Assembly: GCA_029204045.2 (NCBI GenBank)
Contig: CM055072.1
Span: forward strand, 1,555,651-1,619,650
Length of the DNA stretch: 64,000 nucleotides
Reading direction: 5' to 3'
Source of the DNA: Tillandsia leiboldiana
Taxonomy: Eukaryota; Streptophyta; Magnoliopsida; Poales; Bromeliaceae
The notes under the pieces were generated by a model. It was not told the DNA's origin. It saw only the letters and a list, made by a program, of their open reading frames with translations, and ran no database searches. Shown piece after piece: positions 11,164-22,099 of the stretch. The stretch's first letter is position 1. Every line of letters starts with the position of its first letter. A program made the position numbers and the translations under genes.

Positions 11164-14057
11164 TGTCACGCCCCGGGGGTTTTATTTTAGCGGAAACGAT
11201 ACACCAAAGTAAGCCTAAGGTGCGTACAAAATTTTTGTTTGAAAACCTCCTTCCCCGGCACGTGTCCAGACCCGCCGCATATACAGATTTACTCAAAAAT
11301 CGGGCAGAGTCTCCTCTATATATGCACGGCGTCGCGGCTGTTACAATAGTCAAACACAAGCAATCATTTTCCATTTAATCACAACAGTTCGGAGTCTAAC
11401 TGTACATGAAGACTAAACAATGCCATGGCCAGTCAAGTTGAAAGGATAAACTCACCGTTTTGAAAACAGGCCCACACGGCCTTAGGTTTTGAAAACAAGT
11501 TGGAAAACGGCATAAATCCACAGAGTTTGGAAAATGGGCCCACACGACCCTAGAGTTTTGAAAACGGTTTTCGAAGTCCTTTTCCTCTTGTTACCAGTTG
11601 GTTTGTTTAGAAAACGGCCAAGCAGGAAAGATAAAGGAAACAATAGTGCATAACTGAAACGAAAGTAATCAACATCCACGCGACCCCACAAGGGTATCGA
11701 GAACCACACAGTAACCTACAATACCAAATGAAATGCAGAGAAAGTAAAGAAAACAGCATACTAGGGCTCCCACAGCCCGACTGCTCTCACCTCGGCCTCA
11801 CCGTCGCCTACCTCTACCCCCTGGAGGTACCTGTCACAGAGTGGGTAGTCAGCGACACTGTCATAATAATAATACTAAAGCAGTAAAGGAATACCAAGCC
11901 ACAAAAGTAAGACTAGCCGGAGCAACCACTCTACTCGTAACGGTAACTCGCAACCACCTGTACCACCTGAGACCCCTGTAACCCCGGTAACACCTGTAAC
12001 ACCAGACCTCGTCGGGCACCAATCCCGGCGGGTCGAACACCTGACCTCGTCGGGCACCAATCCCGGCGGGTCGCACACCTGACCTCGTCGGGCACCAATC
12101 CCGGCGGGTCGCACACCTGACCTCGTCGGGCACCAATCCCGACAGGTCGCACCGCTCACACCTTGGTGCCTCAAACCCCACACCTACGGGGGCCCCACTA
12201 CATCCCCTCGTGGGTAACACGGGTCGAAGACCGCCTTTCCGGAAAAGAGCACCCTTTGCGGTGGCCAGACCGCGGGTGCGCGTGTCGCAACTCGAGCATA
12301 AGTAACCAAGACACGGGGTAATATAGTACATCATAGAAACCATCAGCGTTAGTACCGATTAACAATAAAAGTCCCTTTCGGAATACTAACACTATACTCA
12401 GCCTCAATCGTAAACCCACCTTGTTGTCGCGCTCCTGACCGATGCTAGGTTCTCCCGCGTCTCGGGTGCCCGCCCGGACCTACAAGAACCTGTCATACAG
12501 GAGTCAGAAATTTAAGACTCTGTAAGATTAACGACTAGAACACCCGGCGCCCCCCCACCTTGCGCACAATTCGTCCACGTACGCGCCCGGCCCCGCACGG
12601 CTGGGCGGCGTACTAACTGCGTGCGGCGCCGTCCGCACACGGCGTCACCCACATGCGGCGCTTCCCACTTGGGGGTGCGCGCGGCGTTGCCCACATGCGG
12701 CGCTGCCCGCATGCGGCGCCGCCCGCACGCGGTGCCGCCCGCACGCGGCGCCGCCCGCATGCGGTGCCGCCCGCATGCGGCGCAGCCCGCATGCGGTGCA
12801 GCCCGCATGCGGCGCTGTCCGCATGCGGGGGCACGCGGAGCTGCCCGCATGCAGCGCCGCCCGCATGCGGTGCCGCCCGCACGCGGCGCTGCCCGCATGC
12901 GGTGCCACCCGCACCCGCATGCGGTGCCGCCCGCACCCGCATGCGGAGCCGCCCGCGTGCGGCGCCGCCCGCACGCGGTGCCGCCCGCATCCGCATGCGG
13001 AGCCGCCCGCATGCGGCGGCGCCCGCACCCGCATGCGGAGCCGCCCGCATGCGGAGCCGCCCGCATCCGCATGCGGTGCCGCCCGCATGCGGCGCCCGCA
13101 TCCGCATGCGGTGCCGCCCGCATGCGGCGCCGCCCGTATGCGGCGCTGCCCGCATGCGGGGGCATGCGGCGCCGCCCGCATGCGGCGCCACCCGCATGCG
13201 GTGCCGCCCGCATGCGGATGCACGCGGCGCCGCCCTCATGCGGCGCCGCCCGCATGCGTGGCTCCGGTGATGGCGCCGACTCCCCTCCTCCCTTTTTTTC
13301 CTAAGAGAACCAAGAAACGCCCAAATCAAGAACCCTAAGCCATGCTTACCTTGGTTTCGTCGGCTAGGGTTGATCTAGGGGATGATCGTCCTGTTCTTGG
13401 GTGAAGGGTACGCCGGCGATCTTCCTTCTCCTCACCCGCTCCGCCTTGCTTCTCCACTCGATCGGTTGGGGAACGGTAAGGTTCGGTTAGGAAACTGAAA
13501 GGTTGGGGAAGTGGGTTTTCGTTGCCTTTGGGGTTTCGTACGCAGGGGAGTTAAGGGGAGTTGTGGGGAGTGGCGGGAAGTTGGGGGGAGTGGTGGGAAG
13601 TTGGGGCGGTTCGTGGGAAGTTGTGGGGTTGTGGGAAGTTGGGGGGAAGTGGTGGGGAGTTGGGGCGGTTCGTGGGGAGTTGTACGACCGGGAAAAGGCG
13701 GGAGCGATTAAGATGGCGGGAGCGGTTAAGTTGGGGAATGGGAATGAACCCAATTCAAGTCAAAAGCGGGTACAAGTCGGGTGCGAACCAGGGTCCGGTC
13801 TGCCTGAAAAACCGCGTTGACCTCCTGAACCGCTAGCTACCTTCCGGAATTTATTCCGGGAGATTCCGGCGTCGGAATTTAAAACCGATTTCGCCGTCGT
13901 TCTCCGTTTCGCGAGCTCTATTAACTAAAAATACCCGCGAGCCCCGACGGTCTGTCCGGAAACAAGGAATTATTCGATCACCCTCCAGCCCCCCGAAACG
14001 AATTGCGAAATAAACGAAAACCAAAAGTAGACCCAAAAACATTTTAAGCCAGCGGCT

Positions 14058-14063
<6 letters not shown>
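11164..14063 (-). repeat. 5' LTR of the gypsy element (2900 bp)
   Basis: Begins TGTCACGCCCCGGGGG and ends GGCTACTACA on the plus strand, offset by 7963 bases from the other LTR. For a minus-strand element this is the 5' LTR, since the primer site and gag lie to its left. It carries the same three repeat blocks as the 3' LTR. Confidence 0.95.
12653..13258. repeat. GC-rich 16-bp palindromic array in the gypsy 5' LTR
   Basis: Counterpart of the array at 4690-5285. The order of variant units differs clearly between the two copies although flanking LTR sequence is about 99% identical, so the array changes faster than the rest of the LTR. Confidence 0.95.

Positions 14064-14124
<61 letters not shown>
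14064..14124. repeat. (TA)n microsatellite
   Basis: Right-hand continuation of the TA tract in which the gypsy element sits; the left part is at 3139-3200. Confidence 0.95.
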
Positions 14125-14133
<9 letters not shown>

Positions 14134-14335
14134 AAGTAAAGCTTATATGCTTTTAAAAGCACAAGCCAATTTATGCTTGTGAATTTTTTACCAGTAGATT
14201 TGTATTGGGATTTGTGCTATTAGAATTTGTGTTTTTTACTTTTTTTCTCTCTCTTTAATTGACTTTACAATAGCACAAATCTCAATACAAATCCAATGAT
14301 AAAAAATTCACAAGCATAGTTGGGCTTGTGCTTTT
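14119..14335. mobile_element. foldback element, TTTAAAAGCA family, complete copy
   Basis: Two inverted arms: the left has GCTTATATGCTTTTAAAAGC then TTGTGAATTTTTTACC, the right has AAAAATTCACAAGCA then GTGCTTTTGAAAGTATATAA. The centre is (T/C)-rich. It has no coding capacity and directly abuts (TA)n. Confidence 0.85.
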
Positions 14336-14339
14336 GAAA

Positions 14340-14970
<631 letters not shown>

Positions 14971-15001
14971 ATATATATAGGGAGAGAGAGAAAGAGAGAG
15001 A

Positions 15002-15210
15002 TAGAGTAGAGCTTATATGTTTTTAAAAGCATAAGTCCAACCATGCTTGTGAATTTTTTACTATTAGATTTGTATTGAGATTTGTGCAATTATACTTTCT
15101 TTCTATCTCTTTAGTTGACTTTCTAATTACACAAATCTTAATACAAATTCAATAATAAAATATTAATAAATATAATTTAATTTGTATTTTTAAAAATATA
15201 CAATTTCTAC
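15002..15210. mobile_element. foldback element, second TTTAAAAGCA-family copy
   Basis: The left arm GCTTATATGTTTTTAAAAGC with CTTGTGAATTTTTTACTATT matches the copy at 14119. The right arm is more decayed (ACACAAATCTTAATACAAATT, then TTTTTAAAAATATACAAT). It is followed by (TA)n at about 15211-15238. Confidence 0.75.
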
Positions 15211-15231
15211 TATATATATATATATATATAT

Positions 15232-15406
15232 ATATATGGAAAATCTACCTGTACACCCCCAAGAGGGTGTACAGGCTACACCCCACCCCATCCTGGGGTG
15301 GGGGTGCATTTCACCCATCATGATGTGATGGGTGAAATGCACTTCTACCCCAGGATGGGGTGGGGTGTAGCCTATACACCCCCTTGGGGGTATACAGGAA
15401 GCACAA

Positions 15407-15412
<6 letters not shown>
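15232..15412. mobile_element. near-perfect palindrome, TGTACACC family, flanked by (TA)n
   Basis: About 180 bp in two long arms. The left has TGTACACCCCCAAG, then GGCTACACCCCACCCC, then TTTCACCCATCATG; the right has CATGATGGGTGAAA in mirrored form, GGGGTGGGGTGTAGCC and CTTGGGGGTATACA. The arms pair almost throughout. TA tracts lie directly on both sides (about 15211-15238 and 15411-15458). No reading frame beyond the palindrome. Confidence 0.9.
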
Positions 15413-15462
<50 letters not shown>

Positions 15463-15470
15463 ACAAGAGA

Positions 15471-15837
15471 AGGCCATATGCATGAACACAAACAAAAACA
15501 TTTAATATTGATGAGCTAAAGTTCAATATTTTCCCATGCCCCATTATGCAATAAGTGCTAGTTCAATGAGTAGAGACCTTTCGGGGACCATCTTCACAGT
15601 TATGCTTGCGCAAAAAATAATCGTACTTGAGATTCTAATATATTTTTGACCCAAAAAAAAAAAAAAAAAAAACACATGTGGCGCTTATCCGTCACATCAA
15701 TGAAACGAGTTAGTAAAATAGTTTTGAAGTATAATTTTATTTATTTTTAGCCGTGGAAAAAAAAAAGAGAACATCGATAACGAAAGACATAAAAATAATG
15801 AAAAAAATAAGCTCGCTTGATACATCTTGTGGTGTTC
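15471..15837. other. unassigned intergenic sequence
   Basis: AT-rich, with a poly-A run at about 15651-15672 and A-rich stretches near 15758. No gene, inverted repeat or LTR terminus was recognised. Confidence 0.6.
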
Positions 15838-18800
15838 CGGTTTTTTCGTACGACCTGTCTTGTAACACCCCCGGAATTTGGATTAGTCCTCTATATAAAT
15901 GATATAATATGACTAAATCTCTAACCCGGCTATAGCATTTTGGATGGTAGCAAAATCCAAGAGGAACATGAGAGTTAAGCGTGCTAGAGCTAGAGTAGTT
16001 CTAGGATGGGTGACTCCCTGGGAAGTGGGGCGTCACAGTTGGTATCAGAGCCATTCACCAGCCGAAAATGTGAGATGAGTCTCGGCTGAGCCAGGGTTAT
16101 ATAGCGGGTAGAGCGAGGCTCCCCGGCTAATGACCGTTGTGAGTGGAGTGCAGCTCCTCACAAGGTCGGCTAAGGCTAGCGAGACGAGTCTCACATCGCC
16201 TGGTGCTTGTGAGTGTGCTTGAGCCTGACGCGGACGTCAGGGCTTAAAGGGGGGAAGAATGTAACACCCCCGGAATTTGGATTAGTCCTCTATATAAATG
16301 ATATAATAGGACTAAATCTCTAACCCGGCTATAGCATTTTGGATGGTAGCAAGATCCAAGAGGAACATGAGAGTTAAACGTGCTAGAGCTAGAGTAGTTC
16401 TAGGATGGGTGACCCCCTGGGAAGTGGGGCGTCACATGTCTGATTGGTCGGCGGTGAGAAAATATCTATTATTGGTATATCGAGCCCGTTGTGCGTCAAA
16501 CGGATGCCAAAAACGGACTCAACGTACGAAAACGTTGAAAATCGGTTATTTTCGGGCTAAACGAGCCAAACGAGCCGATTTCTCCGGTGGGCCGGTCCAC
16601 GGCCCACTTGGCGTGCACCGGGAGCAGCCAACTGAGGGCGCTGCCACGTGGCGCGCGCCGATTGGCGGGTCAACGCATGCGCGACCGCGCATAGACCGCG
16701 CCGGGCGCGGCGCACGGTGGACCCCCCGGGCCACGTGTCACCCGCTCATTGGCGGGCGCAGTGACCCGGGCGGCCCGCCGTGAACCGCGGCCCACGGTCC
16801 ACGTCGAAGACCGCATGGCCACTCGACGCGCCGCGATTGGCGAGCTTGCGTGCGCCGGGCGCGTGGGGCGCAGAGGGACACGTGGCGGCGTGTGGGGGTT
16901 TCGGGCGAGGTTGGTGGGCCGGGCCAAGCGCCTTTTTGGGCTCACTGTAGCAGCCCGGATGAACCGAGCGCCTGGAAAATGGGCCCGAAAGCCCATTACT
17001 TGGATTTTTGTGGGCTTTTTGTGAGGGGGCCTATAATAGGCCCTTTCTCTTGCCGTTTTGGGCTTTTTCCCGAGCTCAAACCCTCTTGAGCCCTCAAGCA
17101 ACTTTGTTGATCATCTTGTGCTGCATCTTGTGAAGGAGGCTCGGATTTTTTGGAGGCCGCTGCATCAATATCTTCGGCGAGTTAGCGCAGTGCGACGTTC
17201 TTTCTACGGTGGTCCATTTCCATCGCGTTTCGGTCCACGAGGTCCACAGAGCTACTCCGACGGAATTTTTGGACGATTTTCATGGCGTCAGATTCAGGAG
17301 AGGTAAATCTACGATTTTTGTATTGTCCACTTTTCCCAGATTTGAGTTTTTTTAGGGGTTTCTGGTACATCTTTAAGCCCCTATTTTGCTGGTGGTTTTT
17401 TTGGACAGCAGCGCATTGTTGGATTTTTATCTCTACACTCGAGTATCGTATTTCAAAGTGTAAGGACTAATTTGACATCTACGCTTTGCGAGGATAGTCG
17501 TCGTATTTTTATTGGAATTTTTGGAGTTTATCTCGTAGGTGATAATTAAGTTTCTTTGGGACTGAATTTTTAGCAGATTGTACACTTGGAAATTTTGTGT
17601 TGATTGTAATGTTGGGTTGTCTTTGTACCCATGAGGTGTTTTTGGGTGTTTTTGGACCCGTTGGAATTGTGAAAATCCGAGGATTGTCCCCGTGCAGTTT
17701 CAGCCTTTTTAGACTTTGGATCAATTTGCACTTCCAGGTGGGTTGCTTCGTCTTCAAAACCAATGGACAGTTCATTAACTCTATTGAGTCGGGAACATGC
17801 ATGATTTTGTGATGTAGTAGGAAGCATGGTAGAAAGAGAATGTTGATACTCCTTGTGTTGCTATGATGATCAGGGTTGTTTTATTGCTCCCTAAATGTGT
17901 TAAATTAATGTTATCATTGGAACTTGACCTAGCACCCCGTCATATGCTACATGTTTAACCAGACTAGTAGAAAACTCCAACTTGGGCTAAGTTATTTATG
18001 CTTTAGACATTCCCACACTGTTATCTATTATTTTACCTGGACTTAGAGTTTTCTCGCCCGGGTAGTGGGCCGAGTGGTCGGGTTGTTGTGGGATGCATGT
18101 TACACTCACGCCTGGGGGCCGAGTGGAGTCTCGTAGCAGTGTTTAGATCAGTGTTTTATTTTGGGAGCCGTCTAAGTCGACGGTGGGTCCCGGCTGTGTG
18201 GTTTTCTAGCCTGTGAGTGAGAGTTGGTGTTGTTGGTTACTGTCGACCTTGTTGATCGTGGATTTGGACTATAGCCTGCATGAGCCGCATTTGAGCTCGA
18301 CAGAGATGCGCGGATACTTTCCTCGGTGGGGTCGCGCCCCTCGAGTGCCACTCCGGAGTTGAGCCTGTTACTTGCTATCGCGACTTGTCGACGCAGTCCC
18401 TCTGGCTGGGCCAGTTTTGGCAGTCACATACGCCCTACGTAAGTCCGGTCCTCCTTGGATCTAACGGCAGTAGGTAGGCGCAGATTTGACTGGACCCTAT
18501 GTGGCAGTCAGTGTAGATTGGATGATTATATTGAGAGATAGTAGATTCATCATGTTTCCATCTATTCCACTCCTTGAGCATTTAGATAGAGGCATAGTAG
18601 CTGTAGAGTTATTTTTCAGCCTTTACTTTCAGTATTGCATTTGTTACTTTATGCCTCTAGTAGACTTAATAGGCAGACCGTCGGGCTTGTTGGCGGTACC
18701 CACTGAGAACTACTGTGAGATGTAGTTCTCACACCCGCCGTGGTGATTTTTTCCCAGGGACCTCTACTCCAGTTCCTGCTGCTCCAGTTGCTGATCCTGC

Positions 18801-19133
18801 TGATCGAGGTAAGGGAGTCGCGAGCTAGATCCCTACCAGTCTTCTTCCAGTGAGAATAAATATACTCTTTTGGTGATATACTAGTACTATCAATAATTTT
18901 GGGATGTATCTTGTACTTTTTACTTTTGAAGTGACTTTTGTATTGTGAGGACCAGGCATGTACTATTTGAGGAGTTGTATACTTTTATTTCAGCAGTTTA
19001 CTTTTCAGCTCTGATATCTATATAGTTTAGTTGATCTTTTGCAGGTTAGTCGCTTCGTCTATACGGGGCTTCCCGTATGGGCGGCGGATCTGTTGGCGAG
19101 CCCGGGTCGCAGTTTCGACGCTGGGGCGTAACA
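15838..19133 (+). mobile_element. probable large solo LTR interrupted by a TRIM
   Basis: Low-copy-looking non-coding block with LTR-like make-up: GC-rich start (16560-16950), a TATA-like CCTATAATAGG near 17030, then a long T-rich leader-like region, ending in GGGGCGTAACA at 19133. A TGTGGTG start at 15838 with CATCT before it and GATCT after 19133 would give a 5-bp duplication with one mismatch. Without the TRIM it is about 2.7 kb, similar to other gypsy LTRs here. Open frames at 16343-17101 lie in the GC-rich part on both strands and show no domain. The borders are inference. Confidence 0.45.
15861..16436 (+). mobile_element. TRIM (miniature LTR retrotransposon), family 1, intact
   Basis: Two 177-bp LTRs (15861-16037 and 16260-16436) with four substitutions between them, TGTAACACCCCCGG starts and GGGCGTCACA ends. 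TGTCT occurs directly before (15856-15860) and after (16437-16441), a perfect 5-bp target duplication. The initiator-tRNA-Met primer site TGGTATCAGAGCC is at 16040-16052 and a polypurine tract AAAGGGGGGAAGAA at about 16246-16259. The internal region is about 220 bp with no coding capacity, so it must be mobilised in trans. This is the youngest-looking member of this family in the window. Confidence 0.95.
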
Positions 19134-19824
19134 GATCTCACCTGGCCTTCATGTGCAATACAGTGCTATTTGAATTGAGTGGTTGGAAGAAGCAAAAGCG
19201 TGAAAATAATCGGTTCAAACTCTAATGTACCGTTTAGTTGAAGGGATAAAAGAAGAATAAGATATTTATTCTTTTTATTCTTCAAAAGTTAAAAATTATT
19301 AAGAATTACTATTCTCCTGTTATTCTAGAATAACCTGTTAAGAGAGAGAATAGTAGTTTCACCCATTGGGTGGAACAAACTATTCTCTATTTTATTCGTC
19401 TACTAATTGAGTTATAAATAATTATAAATTATAATTAATTAATATAATTAAATTTTTTAATAATTAACTAACTATTCATTTGATTTATTAAATTAATAAA
19501 TATTTAAATAATAATTAATTTATTATTTATAATTAATTATTTAATTAAATAATTAATTATTTCATATGCTTATTTAATAATTAACTAATATTTATATTGT
19601 TTAAATATTTAATAATTTAATTTATCTCATTAATATATTAATTAAAAATATAAATAATTAAATAATTAATTAATATTAACATATTGTCTTATTTTTTTTA
19701 TTGTTATATATTAATTAATGACATTTTTCATCATCTCATATAGTATTTCTAATTAATTTATTTATTAACTTGTTAAAATATTATTAACAAGTTAACAAGT
19801 CGCAAAATCAGGATAGTAGGAGGA
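19134..19824. other. AT-rich intergenic sequence
   Basis: Starts with an ACCGTTTAGTTG motif (about 19229) like a transposon inverted-repeat end, then about 500 bp composed almost entirely of ATTAATT-type words. No partner terminus or gene was identified. Confidence 0.55.
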
Positions 19825-19984
19825 TGTGATATCCCAATAGTTCCATATCGGATGGGAATGAAATTATGATTGGATATATAAGAGATATTGGCACTAGTAA
19901 TAATAATTGGACTTAAATATTTTTTGCTGTAGTTTGAGCCCAATAAGTTATTATTGTTAGTACGATCTGGGTCAGGTCGTTACA
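19825..19984 (+). mobile_element. solo LTR of TRIM family 2
   Basis: 160 bp beginning TGTGATATCCCAATAG and ending CAGGTCGTTACA. It matches, in opposite orientation and with divergence, the LTRs at 54620-54773 and 59707-60475 (shared ACTAGTAATAATAA and CCATATCGGATG-type blocks). Flanks GAGGA and GAGAA form a 5-bp duplication with one mismatch. Confidence 0.75.
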
Positions 19985-20005
19985 GAGAAGTACACATATA
20001 TTTTA

Positions 20006-20330
20006 GGATTAATTTTATACAGCTCTATATAATTATATATATATCCCTACCGTCAATATCCCGTTAGAAAAATATAGTTAACCTTACCTGTCAGATATTA
20101 TACTTAACCATATATATATTTTTTAACAGTTAAAACTTTTGAAAAAATATTTATAAGGACAAAATTGATATTTCACTTATATTCTATTAACAAATAAACC
20201 ATAAGCTAACGATAGCAAACCAAAAGAATATATATGAACAACGTAAAACTTTTGAAGAAATAAGTATGAAAATTTAAACTTTATAGCTACTATTCGATAT
20301 GTTTACAAAGAACTGCATAGATAAAATGGT
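20006..20330. mobile_element. inverted-repeat element, TATACAGCTCT family, copy A
   Basis: Left end GGATTAATTTTATACAGCTC mirrors the right end near TTTACAAAGAACTGCATAG. Related copies are at 27465-27755 and 56350-56874. AT-rich and non-coding. Confidence 0.65.
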
Positions 20331-20585
20331 ACATAACTTATCTGAACTATAGGCTATTTTGAATCGGCTATTCAACCATTCAAAATTTTAATTTTACAAT
20401 CCAACCTTTTAATTTAATTAATTTACACTAAGTCTCTAAAACTAAACGATGTATTTAAATTTGTAAATCGAAATACCGTTGAGTCAAACAAATTAAAAAA
20501 ATAGATAACAAAATCAGAATTCTGACGAATTAGATAGCGAACTCAAAATGGTTCATAGTTTAGATCAGTTATGTACATTTTTTTA
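20331..20585. mobile_element. inverted-repeat element, TTATCTGAACTATAG family
   Basis: The left arm GTACATAACTTATCTGAAC mirrors the right arm GTTTAGATCAGTTATGTAC. A larger relative lies at 25122-25998. Non-coding; it lies just beyond the 3' end of the F-box/kelch gene. Confidence 0.75.
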
Positions 20586-20713
20586 CTCTGATTAGATATG
20601 CATCATCAGTGAAAAGAAGTACACCAGGAGAGTACTTTTATTCTCTATACAACATGATTCAGCATATTTGATGACTCTTTTATCTGACACAAAAACACTT
20701 CTCATTACTACTT

Positions 20714-22041
20714 CTACAACTGCAGCATGAGCTCCACCTGATACAAATTGCCGTCGAATCTCAATCCGTAGGCTTCGGCCGGATGAACAGGGCCGTCCAC
20801 CATCCCCCCGAACACGTAAACGTAACGGCCGGATCGGTCGGCGCACGCTCCGTGGAACGACCGATAGTTAGGGCTTTGGCCTTCGACCGAGGGCTTTTTC
20901 CACATCTTCTTTTGTGTTTTCCTCGAATCCGGTTGTAGTTTCAATAGATTGGCCGCGTCTAACACCCAGAAGTCGTCTTTTCGGTGCCTCTGCGAATCCT
21001 CGCCGCCGTATATGAGGATTTTGCTTCCGAGAATGAGAGTCGCGGAGTGGCCAACGCGGGGTAGGGGGGGCATCTCATCGACTACGCTGAAAAATTAGAT
21101 AAGAAGATTAAAACTTCCATAAAGGAAATGAAAAAAGAATCTTCAGAATTCCTTTCACGTCGAATATGTGAAACAGAGGTTATCCGCAGATATTGTTCTG
21201 CAGAGGCAGGTAAGCAAGAAAGGTTTTTAGGGTACAGGAATATATACCAACTTTACTCGGGGATTTGCGTAAATTTGCATATTTGTCGGAGTTATATATG
21301 AAAAAGAACCAATAATAATTTCATACTCGATTTCCTTCCACTCCGGATAGCCTTTGCTGGCGTCGAATAGCCATACGTCGTTGAGCACCTCGTGTCCCGA
21401 GCCTCGACCGCCAAAGAGGACCATTAGGGTTTCGTCGATCGACGTCAGCGTGTGGCCAGAGCGCGGCGGAGGCGACGGGCAAGGATTCGGTAGCTGGTGC
21501 CAGTGCCCAGATATAAAGCCCTCCGACAAGTCGAGAAGCCACGTATCGCTGAGTCGACGACCGTCTAACGCGATCCCACCGTGGATCGCCATGGTGCGGC
21601 CGCCAATGCCGCACGCCGCATGGGCACCACGGGGTGGAGGCACGACGGGGCCCAGCTCGAGCTGCCGCCACGATATACTGATCTCGAGAGGACGACTGAG
21701 GTCGATTTCCCCGACCCACGTGTCGTTTAACCTCAATCCACTATCGTTGATGCCGCCGAAGAGGATAAGAGAGTTCCCGAGTAGAGTGCAAGTGTGTCCG
21801 AAACGACCTGTTGGAATGCCGGAATAAAGTTTTTGCCAGCTTAGTATTCGATCAAATCCGTTGCCAATGTATGCCACCCACGTGTCATCAAGGTGTCGTC
21901 CTAAAGAGGAACACAGGTGGTACATTACAAGAGGCAGAGTGACTGAAAGATATGCTAGTAAGATCGGAGAAACATAAGTTTTCAAATTTTAAATCTTTCT
22001 ACTGTCAACTCCACAAGTTCATTTTCTGCTTAAGTTTACTA

Positions 22042-22099
<58 letters not shown>

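Larger units (their letters stand above)
3201..14063 (-). mobile_element. Ty3/gypsy chromovirus (Tekay/Del-like), full length but broken
   Basis: A 10.86-kb LTR retrotransposon on the minus strand. Both LTRs are present (3201-6113 and 11164-14063) with TG...CA ends, and TATAT lies directly outside both ends as a 5-bp target duplication, although the (TA)n target makes that weak evidence. An initiator-tRNA-Met primer site, gag with zinc knuckles, protease, RT, RNase H, integrase and a C-terminal chromodomain follow in Ty3/gypsy order. The coding region carries one frameshift (about 8868) and two in-frame stops (8378-8380 and 6668-6670). Outside the GC-rich array I counted about 18 substitutions between the LTRs over roughly 2.3 kb, mostly transitions, so the insertion is young. 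The chromodomain and the TCGAGGACGAA motif before the 3' LTR point to the Tekay/Del lineage; that lineage call is from family knowledge. Confidence 0.95.

Noticed and set aside
16343..17101. Overlapping GC-rich frames on both strands at 16.3-17.1 kb
   Set aside because: No recognisable domain, overlapping frames in opposite directions, and location in a probable LTR.
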